Shown piece by piece: positions 8,391-16,429 of a stretch of DNA of 32,566 nucleotides. The notes under the pieces are model-generated. The model did no database searches. It had not been told where the DNA came from and saw only the letters and a program-made list of their open reading frames with translations. Made by a program: the position numbers and the translations under genes. Positions within the stretch are counted from its first letter, which is position 1; each line of letters starts with the position of its first letter. Source of the stretch: Conchiformibius sp. (GTDB lineage: Bacteria; Pseudomonadota; Gammaproteobacteria; Burkholderiales; Neisseriaceae); the NCBI GenBank assembly GCA_029984035.1, contig JASBYJ010000013.1, positions 1 through 32,566 on the forward strand, in the 5' to 3' direction.

Positions 8391-8419
8391 ATTATAGCGG
8401 ATTGCTGTCAGGCTGTCGG
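8391..8419 (-). promoter_or_regulatory. Promoter for the N-glycosyltransferase gene
   Basis: On the minus strand CCGACA (8414-8419) and a perfect TATAAT (8391-8396) are 17 bp apart, about 75 bp upstream of the start codon. It is interleaved with the divergent murA promoter. Confidence 0.6.
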
Positions 8420-8434
8420 TAAAAACGTTATAAT
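8405..8434 (+). promoter_or_regulatory. murA promoter
   Basis: CTGTCA (8405-8410) and perfect TATAAT (8429-8434) with an 18-bp spacer, about 57 bp upstream of the murA start. Its -35 element lies inside the spacer of the divergent glycosyltransferase promoter. Confidence 0.6.
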
Positions 8435-8490
8435 CTGCCGCTTTGTTTCTGTGGATGCTGCCTGAAAGCAGAAAGGATAACGGGATAGTC

Positions 8491-9753
8491 ATGGATAAGT
8501 TAAGAATTATCGGTAACGGCCCCCTGAACGGCGAAATCAAGATTTCGGGAGCCAAAAATGCCGCTTTGCCGTTAATGTGTGCGGGCTTGCTGACAGCCGA
8601 TACGCTGTATCTGAGAAATGTTCCCATGCTGGCTGATGTGAAGACTACGCAAAAATTGTTGCAAGGCATGGGTGTTCGGGTGTTTACCGACAATATCAGC
8701 GAATTTGAGATTAACGGCAGTGCGGTGAACAATACTTGTGCGCCGTATGATTTGGTGAAAACCATGCGTGCTTCGATTTTGGTATTGGGGCCGACTTTGG
8801 CGCGTTTTGGCGAAGCGCAAGTCAGCCTGCCGGGCGGTTGTGCGATTGGCTCGCGCCCTGTGGACCAGCATTTGAAGGGCTTAGAAACCATGGGTGCGGA
8901 AATCGTGATTGAACACGGTTATGTGAAAGCCAAAGCGCCGGGCGGTAAATTAAAAGGTGCGCGCGTCGTGATGGATATGGTAACCGTGGGCGGCACGGAA
9001 AACCTATTGATGGCGGCAACCCTGGCTGAAGGCACTACGATTTTGGATAACTGTGCGGTCGAGCCGGAAGTGGTCGATTTGGCCGAATGTTTGGTTAAAA
9101 TGGGAGCCAAAATACAAGGTATCGGTACGGCAACCATGGTTGTGGAAGGCGTAGACAAACTGCACGGCTGCGAGCATAGTGTCGTACCCGACCGCATTGA
9201 AGCCGGTACGTTTTTGTGTGCGGTGGCGATGACCGGCGGCAAGGTTGTGTTGCGCCATGCCGCTCCGAAAACGATGGATGCCGTTTTGGATAAATTGGTC
9301 GAAGCGGGCGCCGTGATTGAAGCGGGAGATGATTGGATTAGCATCGATATGCGCCAACGTCCGAAGGCCGTTAATATCCGAACCGTGCCCCATCCGGGCT
9401 TCCCTACCGATATGCAGGCGCAGTTTATGGCAGTGAATGCCGTGGCCGAGGGCAGTAGCAGAGTAGTGGAGACGATTTTTGAAAACCGTTTTATGCATAT
9501 TCCGGAACTCAACCGTATGGGTGCGGATATCTCGGCAGAGGGCAATACGGCTGTTGTAAACGGTGTGGCGCGATTGTCCGGCGCAACCGTGATGGCAACC
9601 GATTTGCGCGCTTCCGCCTGTTTGGTGATTGCAGGCTTGGTGGCGGAAGGTGAAACTACGGTCGAACGTTTGTATCATTTAGACCGCGGTTATGAGCATA
9701 TCGAGCGGAAATTGAGTGCGGTAGGTGCGAAAATCGAGAGGATTACGGCCTGA
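8491..9753 (+). CDS. murA: UDP-N-acetylglucosamine 1-carboxyvinyltransferase
   Basis: First committed step of peptidoglycan synthesis: transfers enolpyruvate from PEP to UDP-GlcNAc in the cytoplasm. The 420-aa protein has the usual length. Conserved Lys22-Asn23 lie in SGAKNAALP, and the catalytic Cys117 lies in the loop LPGGCAIGSRP, so the enzyme should have the usual fosfomycin-target cysteine. The chosen start MDKLRIIGNG matches the family; an in-frame start 48 bp upstream would add unrelated residues encoded over an uptake sequence. The gene is transcribed alone and ends at a shared terminator with rmlD. Confidence 0.97.
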   Translation: MDKLRIIGNGPLNGEIKISGAKNAALPLMCAGLLTADTLYLRNVPMLADVKTTQKLLQGMGVRVFTDNISEFEINGSAVNNTCAPYDLVKTMRASILVLGPTLARFGEAQVSLPGGCAIGSRPVDQHLKGLETMGAEIVIEHGYVKAKAPGGKLKGARVVMDMVTVGGTENLLMAATLAEGTTILDNCAVEPEVVDLAECLVKMGAKIQGIGTATMVVEGVDKLHGCEHSVVPDRIEAGTFLCAVAMTGGKVVLRHAAPKTMDAVLDKLVEAGAVIEAGDDWISIDMRQRPKAVNIRTVPHPGFPTDMQAQFMAVNAVAEGSSRVVETIFENRFMHIPELNRMGADISAEGNTAVVNGVARLSGATVMATDLRASACLVIAGLVAEGETTVERLYHLDRGYEHIERKLSAVGAKIERITA

Positions 9754-9872
9754 TTTCTTTTCTGGGGAACTCCGGGAATTTGACAGTGTTTTGTAGGAAA
9801 GTATATGTATATCGGACGTAATCTATTCATGATTAATTATGCGTATGATATCGGGTGATTGTTATACCGATA

Positions 9873-9905
9873 AAAAACCGTTTCAGGCAGCCTGAAACGG
9901 TTTTT
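9873..9905. terminator. Bidirectional terminator shared by murA and rmlD
   Basis: Perfect 15-bp stem (9873-9887 with 9891-9905) and 3-base loop, with A-run and T-run on the two sides. A single uptake sequence forms the centre and has been extended outwards into a full palindrome ending in TTTTT, so it works from either direction. Confidence 0.85.
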
Positions 9906-9907
9906 GT

Positions 9908-10759
9908 TTATCCTGCGATGTGTTTGACCACATCTTTCAACGCGGTTTGCCAATCGGAAGGCAAGTAGCCCAAAGCGCGGATTTTTTCGCATGAAAGTAC
10001 GGAATAAGGCGGACGCGGAGTGTGTTCGCTTCTTTCGGAGGGCAGTGCTTCCAATACGGCGTTGACGGGGCGCACTTCGGATAGGGCTTTGACAACGGCT
10101 TGTGCGAATTCGAAACGGTTCACCGCTTTATCGCCGCAGAAATGGTAAATGCCGCGCACGGGCGTGTGCCGTTGTATCAAATCCACCATTAATCTGACCA
10201 AGTCGCCGGCATAAGTCGGGCAGCCGATTTTATCGGTGGCAACCGCAACGCGTCCGCTTTCGGCTTGGGCGGCAATGGATTTGACAAAATTATTGCCGTG
10301 CTCGGAAAACACCCAAGAGCTGCGTACGATAATGCTGTCGGGATAGGCGGACAGTGCCAACAGTTCTCCCGAAAGTTTCGACTTGGCATAGCCCGACAGC
10401 GGATTGGTGTAATCGGTTTCCACATACGGCATGCGTTTTTGGCCGTCAAACACGTAATCGCTGGATAGGTGGATAAAACGGATACCTGCTTGGGCGGCGG
10501 CTTCGGCCAGATGGCGCACGCCGGTGGCATTCACGGCGAAAACATGGTCTAAATTGCGTTCGGCCGCTTCCAGATTGGTGTAACCGGCGGCGTTAACGAT
10601 AGCGTCGGGTTCGAAGTTTGCCACCATATTTTGCACGGCTCGGGCATCGGTAATGTCCAATACGCTGGAGTCGGCGGCAATCATTTCCCAATCTTCGGGT
10701 TTTTGTTGTTTGAAACAGCGACCGACTTGACCGTTGGCTCCGGTGAGTAAAATACGCAT
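9908..10759 (-). CDS. rfbD: dTDP-4-dehydrorhamnose reductase
   Basis: NAD(P)H-dependent last step of dTDP-L-rhamnose synthesis, giving the donor for rhamnose in surface polysaccharide. The 283-aa extended short-chain dehydrogenase has the Rossmann motif GANGQVG (7-13), the conserved HLSSDYVFDG segment, and the catalytic YAKSK pair. The gene starts after AAGGA at proper spacing. RmlA, RmlB and RmlC homologues are not adjacent, so this is a lone gene here; the rest of the pathway must lie elsewhere or the enzyme may act on a related dTDP sugar. Confidence 0.9.
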   Translation of the reverse strand: MRILLTGANGQVGRCFKQQKPEDWEMIAADSSVLDITDARAVQNMVANFEPDAIVNAAGYTNLEAAERNLDHVFAVNATGVRHLAEAAAQAGIRFIHLSSDYVFDGQKRMPYVETDYTNPLSGYAKSKLSGELLALSAYPDSIIVRSSWVFSEHGNNFVKSIAAQAESGRVAVATDKIGCPTYAGDLVRLMVDLIQRHTPVRGIYHFCGDKAVNRFEFAQAVVKALSEVRPVNAVLEALPSERSEHTPRPPYSVLSCEKIRALGYLPSDWQTALKDVVKHIAG

Positions 10760-10793
10760 GGCAAATCCTTTGGTTGCGAAATACAGGCGGGAA

Positions 10794-10799
10794 ATTATA
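10794..10799 (-). promoter_or_regulatory. Probable -10 element of rfbD
   Basis: A perfect TATAAT on the minus strand about 35 bp upstream of the start codon. The matching -35 (TATGCA, 17 bp further upstream) is weak. Confidence 0.4.
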
Positions 10800-11301
10800 G
10801 CAGCGCGTTTGGTGTTTGCATAAGGATTTTCCTTTCAGGCAGCCTGATAAACGGATGTGCAGACTTTCGGTGTGTTTGGGCGGCTTGGCGATATGGTTTG
10901 TTTAGGCAACCCGTTCCGTCATTCGATTGATATGGGCAGCCTGAAACGTTGCGGCAATCAACCGTGCATACGGGGATTAAGCCAATGTTCGATACAGGCT
11001 TTGTGCCCGAATGGGATTGATACTGCAATGATTTAATCAATATATTTTCTTCAAAAGTTTATTGCAAACTCCCGTCTGGGAAATGTTTGCACAATCTGTT
11101 TATGGTAATGTCAATCAAATCTTGCAATACAGCCTAAAATGAAACAATGGATTGTCCGTTTCGAAACAATTATCTTGCGAAGCGAGACTCGGGTTGCATG
11201 CGCGGCGGTTGCTTATCGGCGTGTCGTGTGATGTAAAAAAATATAGATAAATGTCATGAAGTGTGTTACATTTGCATACAAATCATTTCAGGAGGAAATC
11301 T
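10800..11301. other. 500-bp gene-free region between rfbD and the PspA cluster
   Basis: Divergent intergenic region. It contains an uptake sequence at 10834-10845 (complement) and a second copy, degenerate at its first base, near 10926, but no frame with family resemblance. The right half is richer in A+T and should contain the promoter of the PspA/flotillin cluster; I see no clear sigma-70 or sigma-54 (GG-N10-GC) match. Confidence 0.5.
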
Positions 11302-11799
11302 ATGTCTGTGCAGCGCATACCCCTGAGTGTACGCATATCGCAGGAAGATGCTGATTTTATTTCGGAAGTCCGAATCGGTGATGCCAATACGCCTTCCGAA
11401 AAAATCAGGGAATTGCTCAAGCAGGCTCGGTTGGCGCATACGCAAGAGCAGGACTATGCAGGTGCTTTGGCATCTGTGGAACGTTTTTTGCAGGCTGCCA
11501 AGCATCATGTGTTGCAGGCAGAGCAGGCGCACGGCGTACATTCGTCAGTATTGGCGCGTTTGTTCGAATTGCTGCCGGATTTGCTGGCCACTTTGATTGC
11601 CGATGCCGATGCCGATGCGGACAAACAGGCTTTGCAGGTTTATGAAGAAAAGGTGATGCGGCGTATTGTGCGTTTGACGGATGCGGTATTGCAACTGGCC
11701 GTTATCGGCAAAGGTGCGGCATACGATGACAATGTTTTGAAACATTTGGATAATACTTTGCAGCTGGCGCAAGTAGTGGCGCAAAGACAGGCTGCCTGA
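11302..11799 (+). CDS. Hypothetical protein with ribbon-helix-helix-like N-terminus, first gene of PspA/flotillin cluster
   Basis: A 165-aa soluble protein that I do not recognise by name. Residues 4-44 look like a ribbon-helix-helix fold: a strand RIPLSVRI, a helix SQEDADFISEV and a second helix beginning TPSEKIRELLKQAR. The remainder (50-165) is helical, with an Asp/Ala repeat (ADADADAD) near residue 110. The start is well supported by AGGAGG (11290-11295) six bases before ATG; the frame extends upstream without another good site. The stop codon TGA lies inside an uptake sequence, which also encodes the last Ala-Ala. The pspA-like gene begins 65 bp downstream. The role is unknown; a DNA-binding regulator or a PspA partner are both possible. 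Confidence 0.8.
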   Translation: MSVQRIPLSVRISQEDADFISEVRIGDANTPSEKIRELLKQARLAHTQEQDYAGALASVERFLQAAKHHVLQAEQAHGVHSSVLARLFELLPDLLATLIADADADADKQALQVYEEKVMRRIVRLTDAVLQLAVIGKGAAYDDNVLKHLDNTLQLAQVVAQRQAA

Positions 11800-11864
11800 A
11801 AAGGCGGCCGGTGCGGAGCCTCCGTGTATTCGGGGGGATGGTGATATGGATAGGGAGTAAATTA

Positions 11865-12527
11865 ATGAGCGAAACTTTAACCAGAAGGGTCGGGCGTTTG
11901 GTCAGCGGCGGTTTTCATGCCGTATTGGATGCGGCGGAGAATTTGAGTCCCGAGGCGGTGATGAACGAGAGCATCCGGGAAGTGGAACGTGCGATTGACG
12001 ATGTGCGTGCCGAATTAGGCAAGGTATTGGCGCAAAAGCATTTATCTGCTAAGAGACTGGCAGAGGAAGGTAACCGCCACGAGAGTTTGTCAGAACACAT
12101 CCAAACGGCTGTTGCCGCAGGGCGCGATGATTTGGCGCAGGCAGGCATCGCCGAGCAGATGGATATAGAAGCGCGTTTGCCGATATTGGAAAACAGCATT
12201 GCCGACTGCGCGGCGCAAGAAAAAGAGCTGGAAGGATTCATTGCCGCATTGCAGGCGAAGCGGCGCGAAATGCAGCAGGCCGTGCAGGATTGGAAGCAGC
12301 TGCAACACGCCTCTGCCGAAAGCGGAGCCGTTTCAGGCAGCCCTTTGGGCAGCATTGCCCGCAAAGTGGAACAAAGCGGCAACAGCTTTGAGCGGGTGTT
12401 GCAACGCAACGGCGGTTTGGCATTGGAAGGGCAGAACCGTCAGGCCGCGCAAATTCAGGAATTGGAAGAATTGAGCCGCAACAACCGAATCGCAGAACGT
12501 TTGGCGGCGTTGAAAGCGGGAAAATAA
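11865..12527 (+). CDS. PspA/IM30 family membrane-stress protein
   Basis: Homologue of phage-shock protein A and IM30/Vipp1, ESCRT-III-like proteins that oligomerise on the inner face of the cytoplasmic membrane and maintain it under stress. The 220-aa product starts MSETLTRRVGRLVSGG; residues 1-25 would be the amphipathic membrane-binding helix. Next comes the conserved segment ESIREVERAIDDVRAELGKVLAQ, and two long charged coiled coils continue to the end. It resembles the YjfJ branch more than classical PspA. The start has GGGAG at seven bases; an upstream in-frame GTG/ATG would add 18 unconserved residues. It is second in a five-gene cluster with YqiJ and flotillin homologues. Confidence 0.85.
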   Translation: MSETLTRRVGRLVSGGFHAVLDAAENLSPEAVMNESIREVERAIDDVRAELGKVLAQKHLSAKRLAEEGNRHESLSEHIQTAVAAGRDDLAQAGIAEQMDIEARLPILENSIADCAAQEKELEGFIAALQAKRREMQQAVQDWKQLQHASAESGAVSGSPLGSIARKVEQSGNSFERVLQRNGGLALEGQNRQAAQIQELEELSRNNRIAERLAALKAGK

Positions 12528-12534
12528 ACTGCGG

Positions 12535-12564
12535 CAGGCTGCCTGAAATTTTTCAGGCAGCCTG
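12535..12564 (+). terminator. Inverted uptake-sequence hairpin after the PspA-like gene
   Basis: A 14-bp stem (12535-12548 with 12551-12564) of facing AGGCTGCCTGAA copies, 8 bp after the stop. No T-run follows on the plus strand, so it may be a partial or leaky terminator within the cluster. Confidence 0.55.
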
Positions 12565-12768
12565 ATTGTTGGGTTGCCGGACAAATCTGATTGACAACGC
12601 CGTTATATTGCGAAGTGAATATTTTGCGTGTATGTTGCAAACTGCTGTCGCTCTAACGGTTTGTTTATACCGCCATACAACGGCGGAAAACGGGTTGATA
12701 CCGATAAAACCATTCTGTTTCAGGCAGCCTGAAAGCAGTATCATTTCTGCATACAAAGGGTTGGATAT

Positions 12769-13434
12769 ATGTGGGCACTGATTGTTGCGCCGGAAACCCG
12801 TATTTTCGGCATCGCATTGGCTGTCATGCTGTTGTTGGGCATATTGGAAACCGTTTCCCTGCTAAGCGGCGGTTTCACCGATTGGATAGACGGCTTGCTG
12901 CCTGAAGGCTTCGGCGAAGCCGCACACGCCGAAGTCGGCTTTGATGCTGCTGCTCCGGGCTTGTGGGTCAGATGTTTAAGCTGGCTGTATGTCGGCAAAC
13001 TGCCGTTGTTGATGTTGACAGTGGTGTTTTTGGCTGTTTACGGTTTGGCGGGCTATTCGATTCAGGCAGCTTTTCGGACATTTAGCGGCTTTTATCTGAA
13101 TATGTGGTTGGCGGCGGCGGTGGCTTGGTTTGCTGCTTTGCTGCCGGTGAGATGGACGGCGGCAGGGCTGTACCGAATTTTGCCGAAAGACGAAACCACA
13201 GCGGTCTTTTCAAGCGATTTGGTGGGTCGGGTCGGCGTGGTGGTATTGGGTACGGCGGCTGCAGGCAGCCCTGCACAAGTGCGGGTGCGCGATGCTTTCG
13301 GGCAACAGCATTATGTGATGGCTGAAGCGGACGGCAACGATACGTTGCCGCAAGGAAGTGCGGTCTTGCTGGTATCGGAACGGCAAGGGTGTTTCAAAGC
13401 GATTGCCAATCCCAGCGGCAGCTTGGTGGATTGA
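12769..13434 (+). CDS. yqiJ: YqiJ-type inner-membrane protein with C-terminal OB-like domain
   Basis: Membrane partner of YqiK-type flotillins, functionally analogous to NfeD. The 221-aa protein has hydrophobic segments at about 10-32, 66-96 and 108-130. A soluble C-terminal domain (about 145-221) follows, with the strand-rich pattern LVGRVGVVVLGTAAAGSPAQVRV and HYVMAEAD, fitting the OB fold of this family. Length is close to E. coli YqiJ (about 209 aa). The start has AAAGGG at eight bases. The next gene follows after 29 bp, and the flotillin gene comes after that. Family assignment rests on the domain layout plus the adjacent YqiK gene. Confidence 0.75.
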   Translation: MWALIVAPETRIFGIALAVMLLLGILETVSLLSGGFTDWIDGLLPEGFGEAAHAEVGFDAAAPGLWVRCLSWLYVGKLPLLMLTVVFLAVYGLAGYSIQAAFRTFSGFYLNMWLAAAVAWFAALLPVRWTAAGLYRILPKDETTAVFSSDLVGRVGVVVLGTAAAGSPAQVRVRDAFGQQHYVMAEADGNDTLPQGSAVLLVSERQGCFKAIANPSGSLVD

Positions 13435-13463
13435 CTTTCAGGCTGCCTGAAAAAGGAAACGGA

Positions 13464-14057
13464 ATGATGCAACTTGAAAGGCTGCCTGAAAACTACATAG
13501 CAAAAAGTAAAGCTAAGAAAACCTTTTCTGTACGCACGGCAGGCAAAACGGCAGGCCGGCGTTATGCGCCAAGCAAAGCCTGCCATGTTTTCTGGGGCGT
13601 TGTTTTCGCTTTCGGAACGTTGATTTTCGGGGCATTCTTTTTTGTCGGCATCTTGTCGATGGAAACATCGGGCATCCGTATGATTGATAGCGTGATGTTG
13701 ACAATATTGTTGTGTCTCGCCCATGCGTCTTTCCGTTCGCTGCAAAAACGTTGGCAAGGGCTGCATGCGAATGAAGGCAACCTTATCCGGACGGATATTG
13801 CGGATAGTCAGGCAGCCTCTAAAGTCGGAGAAGTCAGGCAGGTGAATGCAATCCGTATCGTGGCCGTACTGGCCTATGCTTTGTTACTTTTCTGGTTTGC
13901 CTTGAAGAGTTTTGCCATCATCTATGCTAACGGGTGGAGTATGGCTGCGGCAGTGTTTTTACTGCCGGTATTCAAAATGTCGGCAGATGCAATCATATTG
14001 TTGGGCGGATTTGCGCGCTTATATGCCGCTTATGCGGCGCAACAGCGGCGTTGGTAG
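13464..14057 (+). CDS. Hypothetical multi-pass membrane protein between yqiJ and yqiK
   Basis: A 197-aa protein I cannot place in a family. The N-terminal 40 residues are basic (many Lys/Arg), then hydrophobic segments follow at about 42-64, 72-88, 129-153 and 159-187, giving three or four membrane spans; residues 92-127 form a polar loop. The start MMQLERLPENY is supported by AGGA six bases upstream; an in-frame start at 13389 would overlap yqiJ by 46 bp. An uptake sequence inside the gene encodes ERLPEN. Position 29 bp after yqiJ and 51 bp before the flotillin gene suggests co-transcription and a role in the same membrane system. Confidence 0.7.
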   Translation: MMQLERLPENYIAKSKAKKTFSVRTAGKTAGRRYAPSKACHVFWGVVFAFGTLIFGAFFFVGILSMETSGIRMIDSVMLTILLCLAHASFRSLQKRWQGLHANEGNLIRTDIADSQAASKVGEVRQVNAIRIVAVLAYALLLFWFALKSFAIIYANGWSMAAAVFLLPVFKMSADAIILLGGFARLYAAYAAQQRRW

Positions 14058-14108
14058 GCTGCCTGAACGGTTTTTTTCTATGCAAACAGTAAGCGAAGGA
14101 GTTTTTTT

Positions 14109-15827
14109 ATGGGATTGATGAATATTTTGGCAGTCGCTTTTTTGATATTGGTGGCTTTGGTTGTGCTGGGTTTGATTTTAACGCGGCTTTACCAACGCGC
14201 GACTAAGGAAGTGTCGTTTGTACGTACCGGTTTCGGCGGTGAAAAAGTGATTGTGAACGGCGGCGCATTGGTGCTGCCGGTGTTGCACGAAATCATTCCG
14301 GTCAATATGAACACCCTGCGCTTGGAAGTGCGCCGTGCGGCCGAGCAGGCTTTGATTACGCGCGACCGTATGCGCGTGGACGTAATGGCGGAATTTTACG
14401 TGCGCGTCAAACCGACCGCCGAAAGCATCGCCACTGCGGCGCAAACTCTGGGTATGAAAACGATGTCGCCCGAACAATTGAAAGAGTTGGTGGAAGGCAA
14501 ATTCGTAGATGCGCTGCGTGCCGTAGCGGCGGAAATGGCGATGGAGGAGCTCCACGAGAAACGTGTGGATTTCGTACAAAAAGTACAGCAGTTTGTGTCT
14601 GAAGATTTGTACAAAAACGGTTTGGAGTTGGAAAGCGTATCGCTGACGGGACTCGACCAAACCGATTTCAAATTCTTCAACCCGCAAAATGCGTTTGACG
14701 CCGAAGGTTTGACCCGACTGACCGAAACTATCGAAGTGCGCCGTAAAAAACGTAACGACATTGAGCAGGATACCGATTTGGCAATCAAAACCAAAAACTT
14801 GGAAGCGGAACGCACCCGTTTGAACATTTTGCGCGAGGAAGAGTACGCCCGATTGGAGCAAGAGCGTGAAATTGCCGTTCGCCGCGCCGAACAGGAAGCC
14901 AGTATTGCGGAGCAGGAAGCGGCCAAAAAACGCGAAGCGGAGGAAGCCAAAATTGCCGCCGAACGCGAGGTGGATTTAAAACGCATCATGGCGGAGCGCG
15001 ACATTAAAAACGAAGACATCCGCAAAGCTCAAGCGGTTGAACAAGCCGAAGTGGAGCGCAAAAAAGCGATTGAATTGGCAGAACAAGACCGCGCCATTGC
15101 GGTAGCGGAAAAATCGCGTGCAGAATCCGAAGCCAAGGCGGAGGCCGACCGTGCCCGTGCCGCCGCAGTTCGTGAAGAAGAAGGCGTGGTTACCGTCCGC
15201 GAGACCGAACGTGCCGAACGCGCCAAAGCCGTTGAATTGATTGCCGCCCAAGAAGCGGCGCAAAAAGAGGCCATTGCCATTACCGTGGCGGCCGATGCCG
15301 AAAAAATGGCGGCTATCGACCGTGCCGAAGCCGTGCGTATTGCCGCCGAAGCCGAAGCCGAAAAGCTGCGTTTGCAGGCCAAAGGCGATGCAGACGCCAA
15401 AATTCTGTTGGCACAAGCGCAAGAGCAACAATATAAAGTCGATGCGGAAGGTACGCGTGCCGTGAATGAAGCGTCCAATGTTTTAAGTATCGAACAAATC
15501 GAAATGCAAATCCGTTTGGCACTGTTGCGCCATCTGCCCGACATCATCCGAGAATCTGTTCGTCCGATGGAAAACATCGATGATATCAAGATTTTGCAGG
15601 TAAACGGTTTGGGCAGTTTCGGCGGCGTTTCAGGCAGCCAGCCTAATGAAGCTGACAGCAATTCCGGCAGTCTGGCCGACCAGATGGTCAATTCCGCTTT
15701 ACGCTATCGCAGCCAAGCGCCTTTAGTGGATAGCCTGCTGAAAGAAATCGGCTTGAACGGCGGAGATATCAACGGTTTGACTCAAGTACTGCAAAAACCG
15801 TCCACACCGTTTGAAAAAACCGAATAA
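14109..15827 (+). CDS. yqiK: Flotillin-family SPFH protein, YqiK type
   Basis: Membrane-anchored scaffold that forms large oligomeric assemblies in membrane microdomains. The 572-aa product has one N-terminal transmembrane helix (about 4-26). An SPFH/Band 7 domain follows (about 30-210: FVRTGFGGEKVIVNGG, RMRVDVMAEFYVRV). A very long Ala/Glu/Arg-rich coiled coil runs from 215 to about 460 with many EAE repeats, and a C-terminal segment ends SLLKEIGLNGG. An uptake sequence near 15629 is embedded in the coding part of the tail. The start has GAAGGAG (14095-14101) seven bases before ATG. It is the last gene of the cluster and ends at an inverted uptake-sequence terminator. Confidence 0.92.
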   Translation: MGLMNILAVAFLILVALVVLGLILTRLYQRATKEVSFVRTGFGGEKVIVNGGALVLPVLHEIIPVNMNTLRLEVRRAAEQALITRDRMRVDVMAEFYVRVKPTAESIATAAQTLGMKTMSPEQLKELVEGKFVDALRAVAAEMAMEELHEKRVDFVQKVQQFVSEDLYKNGLELESVSLTGLDQTDFKFFNPQNAFDAEGLTRLTETIEVRRKKRNDIEQDTDLAIKTKNLEAERTRLNILREEEYARLEQEREIAVRRAEQEASIAEQEAAKKREAEEAKIAAEREVDLKRIMAERDIKNEDIRKAQAVEQAEVERKKAIELAEQDRAIAVAEKSRAESEAKAEADRARAAAVREEEGVVTVRETERAERAKAVELIAAQEAAQKEAIAITVAADAEKMAAIDRAEAVRIAAEAEAEKLRLQAKGDADAKILLAQAQEQQYKVDAEGTRAVNEASNVLSIEQIEMQIRLALLRHLPDIIRESVRPMENIDDIKILQVNGLGSFGGVSGSQPNEADSNSGSLADQMVNSALRYRSQAPLVDSLLKEIGLNGGDINGLTQVLQKPSTPFEKTE

Positions 15828-15847
15828 TAATTTCCATCTTATAAGAA

Positions 15848-15881
15848 AACAGGCTGCCTGAAATTTTTCAGGCAGCCTGTT
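15848..15881 (+). terminator. Terminator of the PspA/flotillin cluster
   Basis: A 16-bp stem (15848-15863 with 15866-15881) formed by facing uptake sequences, 20 bp after the yqiK stop. Confidence 0.75.
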
Positions 15882-16359
15882 GCGTATTGAGAGATACGGT
15901 GTGAGATAGGTTTGATTTGCAGCCGACTGCAAGATAACCGTGTTCTTCATCAGATTGATAAACATGCATATTCATTTTATCGATACGGCATAGGCAGCCT
16001 GAAGAGTTTCAGGTCACTGCTGTTGATAGTGTTTGATTTGGAAATCATACTCGGAAATAACTGGAGAATACGGGTAAAATCACTCCATAATGACAAGGGT
16101 GAGGCTGATAACGGTTCTTATGCTTATGGGGTTGTTTTTACGGGTTGTTTTTTGCTTTTGCCATATTTTAATGATTACGATGACAAAAAGATTATTTTTA
16201 AGGGCGATTGGTTTTAAAGAAGTATGTAGTCTAAGAAAATTTATTTAAAGTTAAGTACTTGTTGATATTTTGTCATAGATTGGCGGATTAAATAATATAG
16301 TTGGTTCCATAGGCATATATCGTAGGTTTTATTACATTTACATAGGTATATCTGAATAA
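15882..16359. other. AT-rich spacer between yqiK and rplT
   Basis: About 480 bp with low G+C compared with both neighbours. It holds one uptake sequence near 15992 and a possible gene remnant (next entry). The rest, 16220-16359, is very AT-rich and shows no frame, RNA or repeat that I can support. Confidence 0.5.
16021..16217 (+). pseudogene. Possible remnant of a small protein gene
   Basis: A plus frame ends at TAA (16215-16217). Its last 45 residues, including NDKGEADNGSYAYG and YFNDYDDKKI, read like the C-terminus of a soluble protein. There is no convincing start: the open frame continues upstream through an uptake sequence to 15912 with implausible composition. A 52-codon hydrophobic frame overlaps it (from ATG 16090). 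It could be the tail of a deleted gene in an AT-rich patch, or chance. Confidence 0.25.
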
Positions 16360-16401
16360 ATACGGGAAGGAAAAGTCTTGAGAGATTTTTCCTTCCCGTA
16401 T
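16360..16401 (-). terminator. Terminator of infC-rpmI-rplT
   Basis: A 15-bp stem (16360-16374 with 16387-16401) and 12-base loop, not derived from uptake sequences, about 30 bp after the rplT stop on the minus strand. Confidence 0.8.
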
Positions 16402-16429
16402 GATTAATTTACTATAATAAATTTAAGAT

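Noticed and set aside
10795..11040. 81-codon minus frame between rfbD and the PspA cluster
   Set aside because: Low-complexity shadow-like composition, crosses two uptake sequences, no ribosome-binding site.
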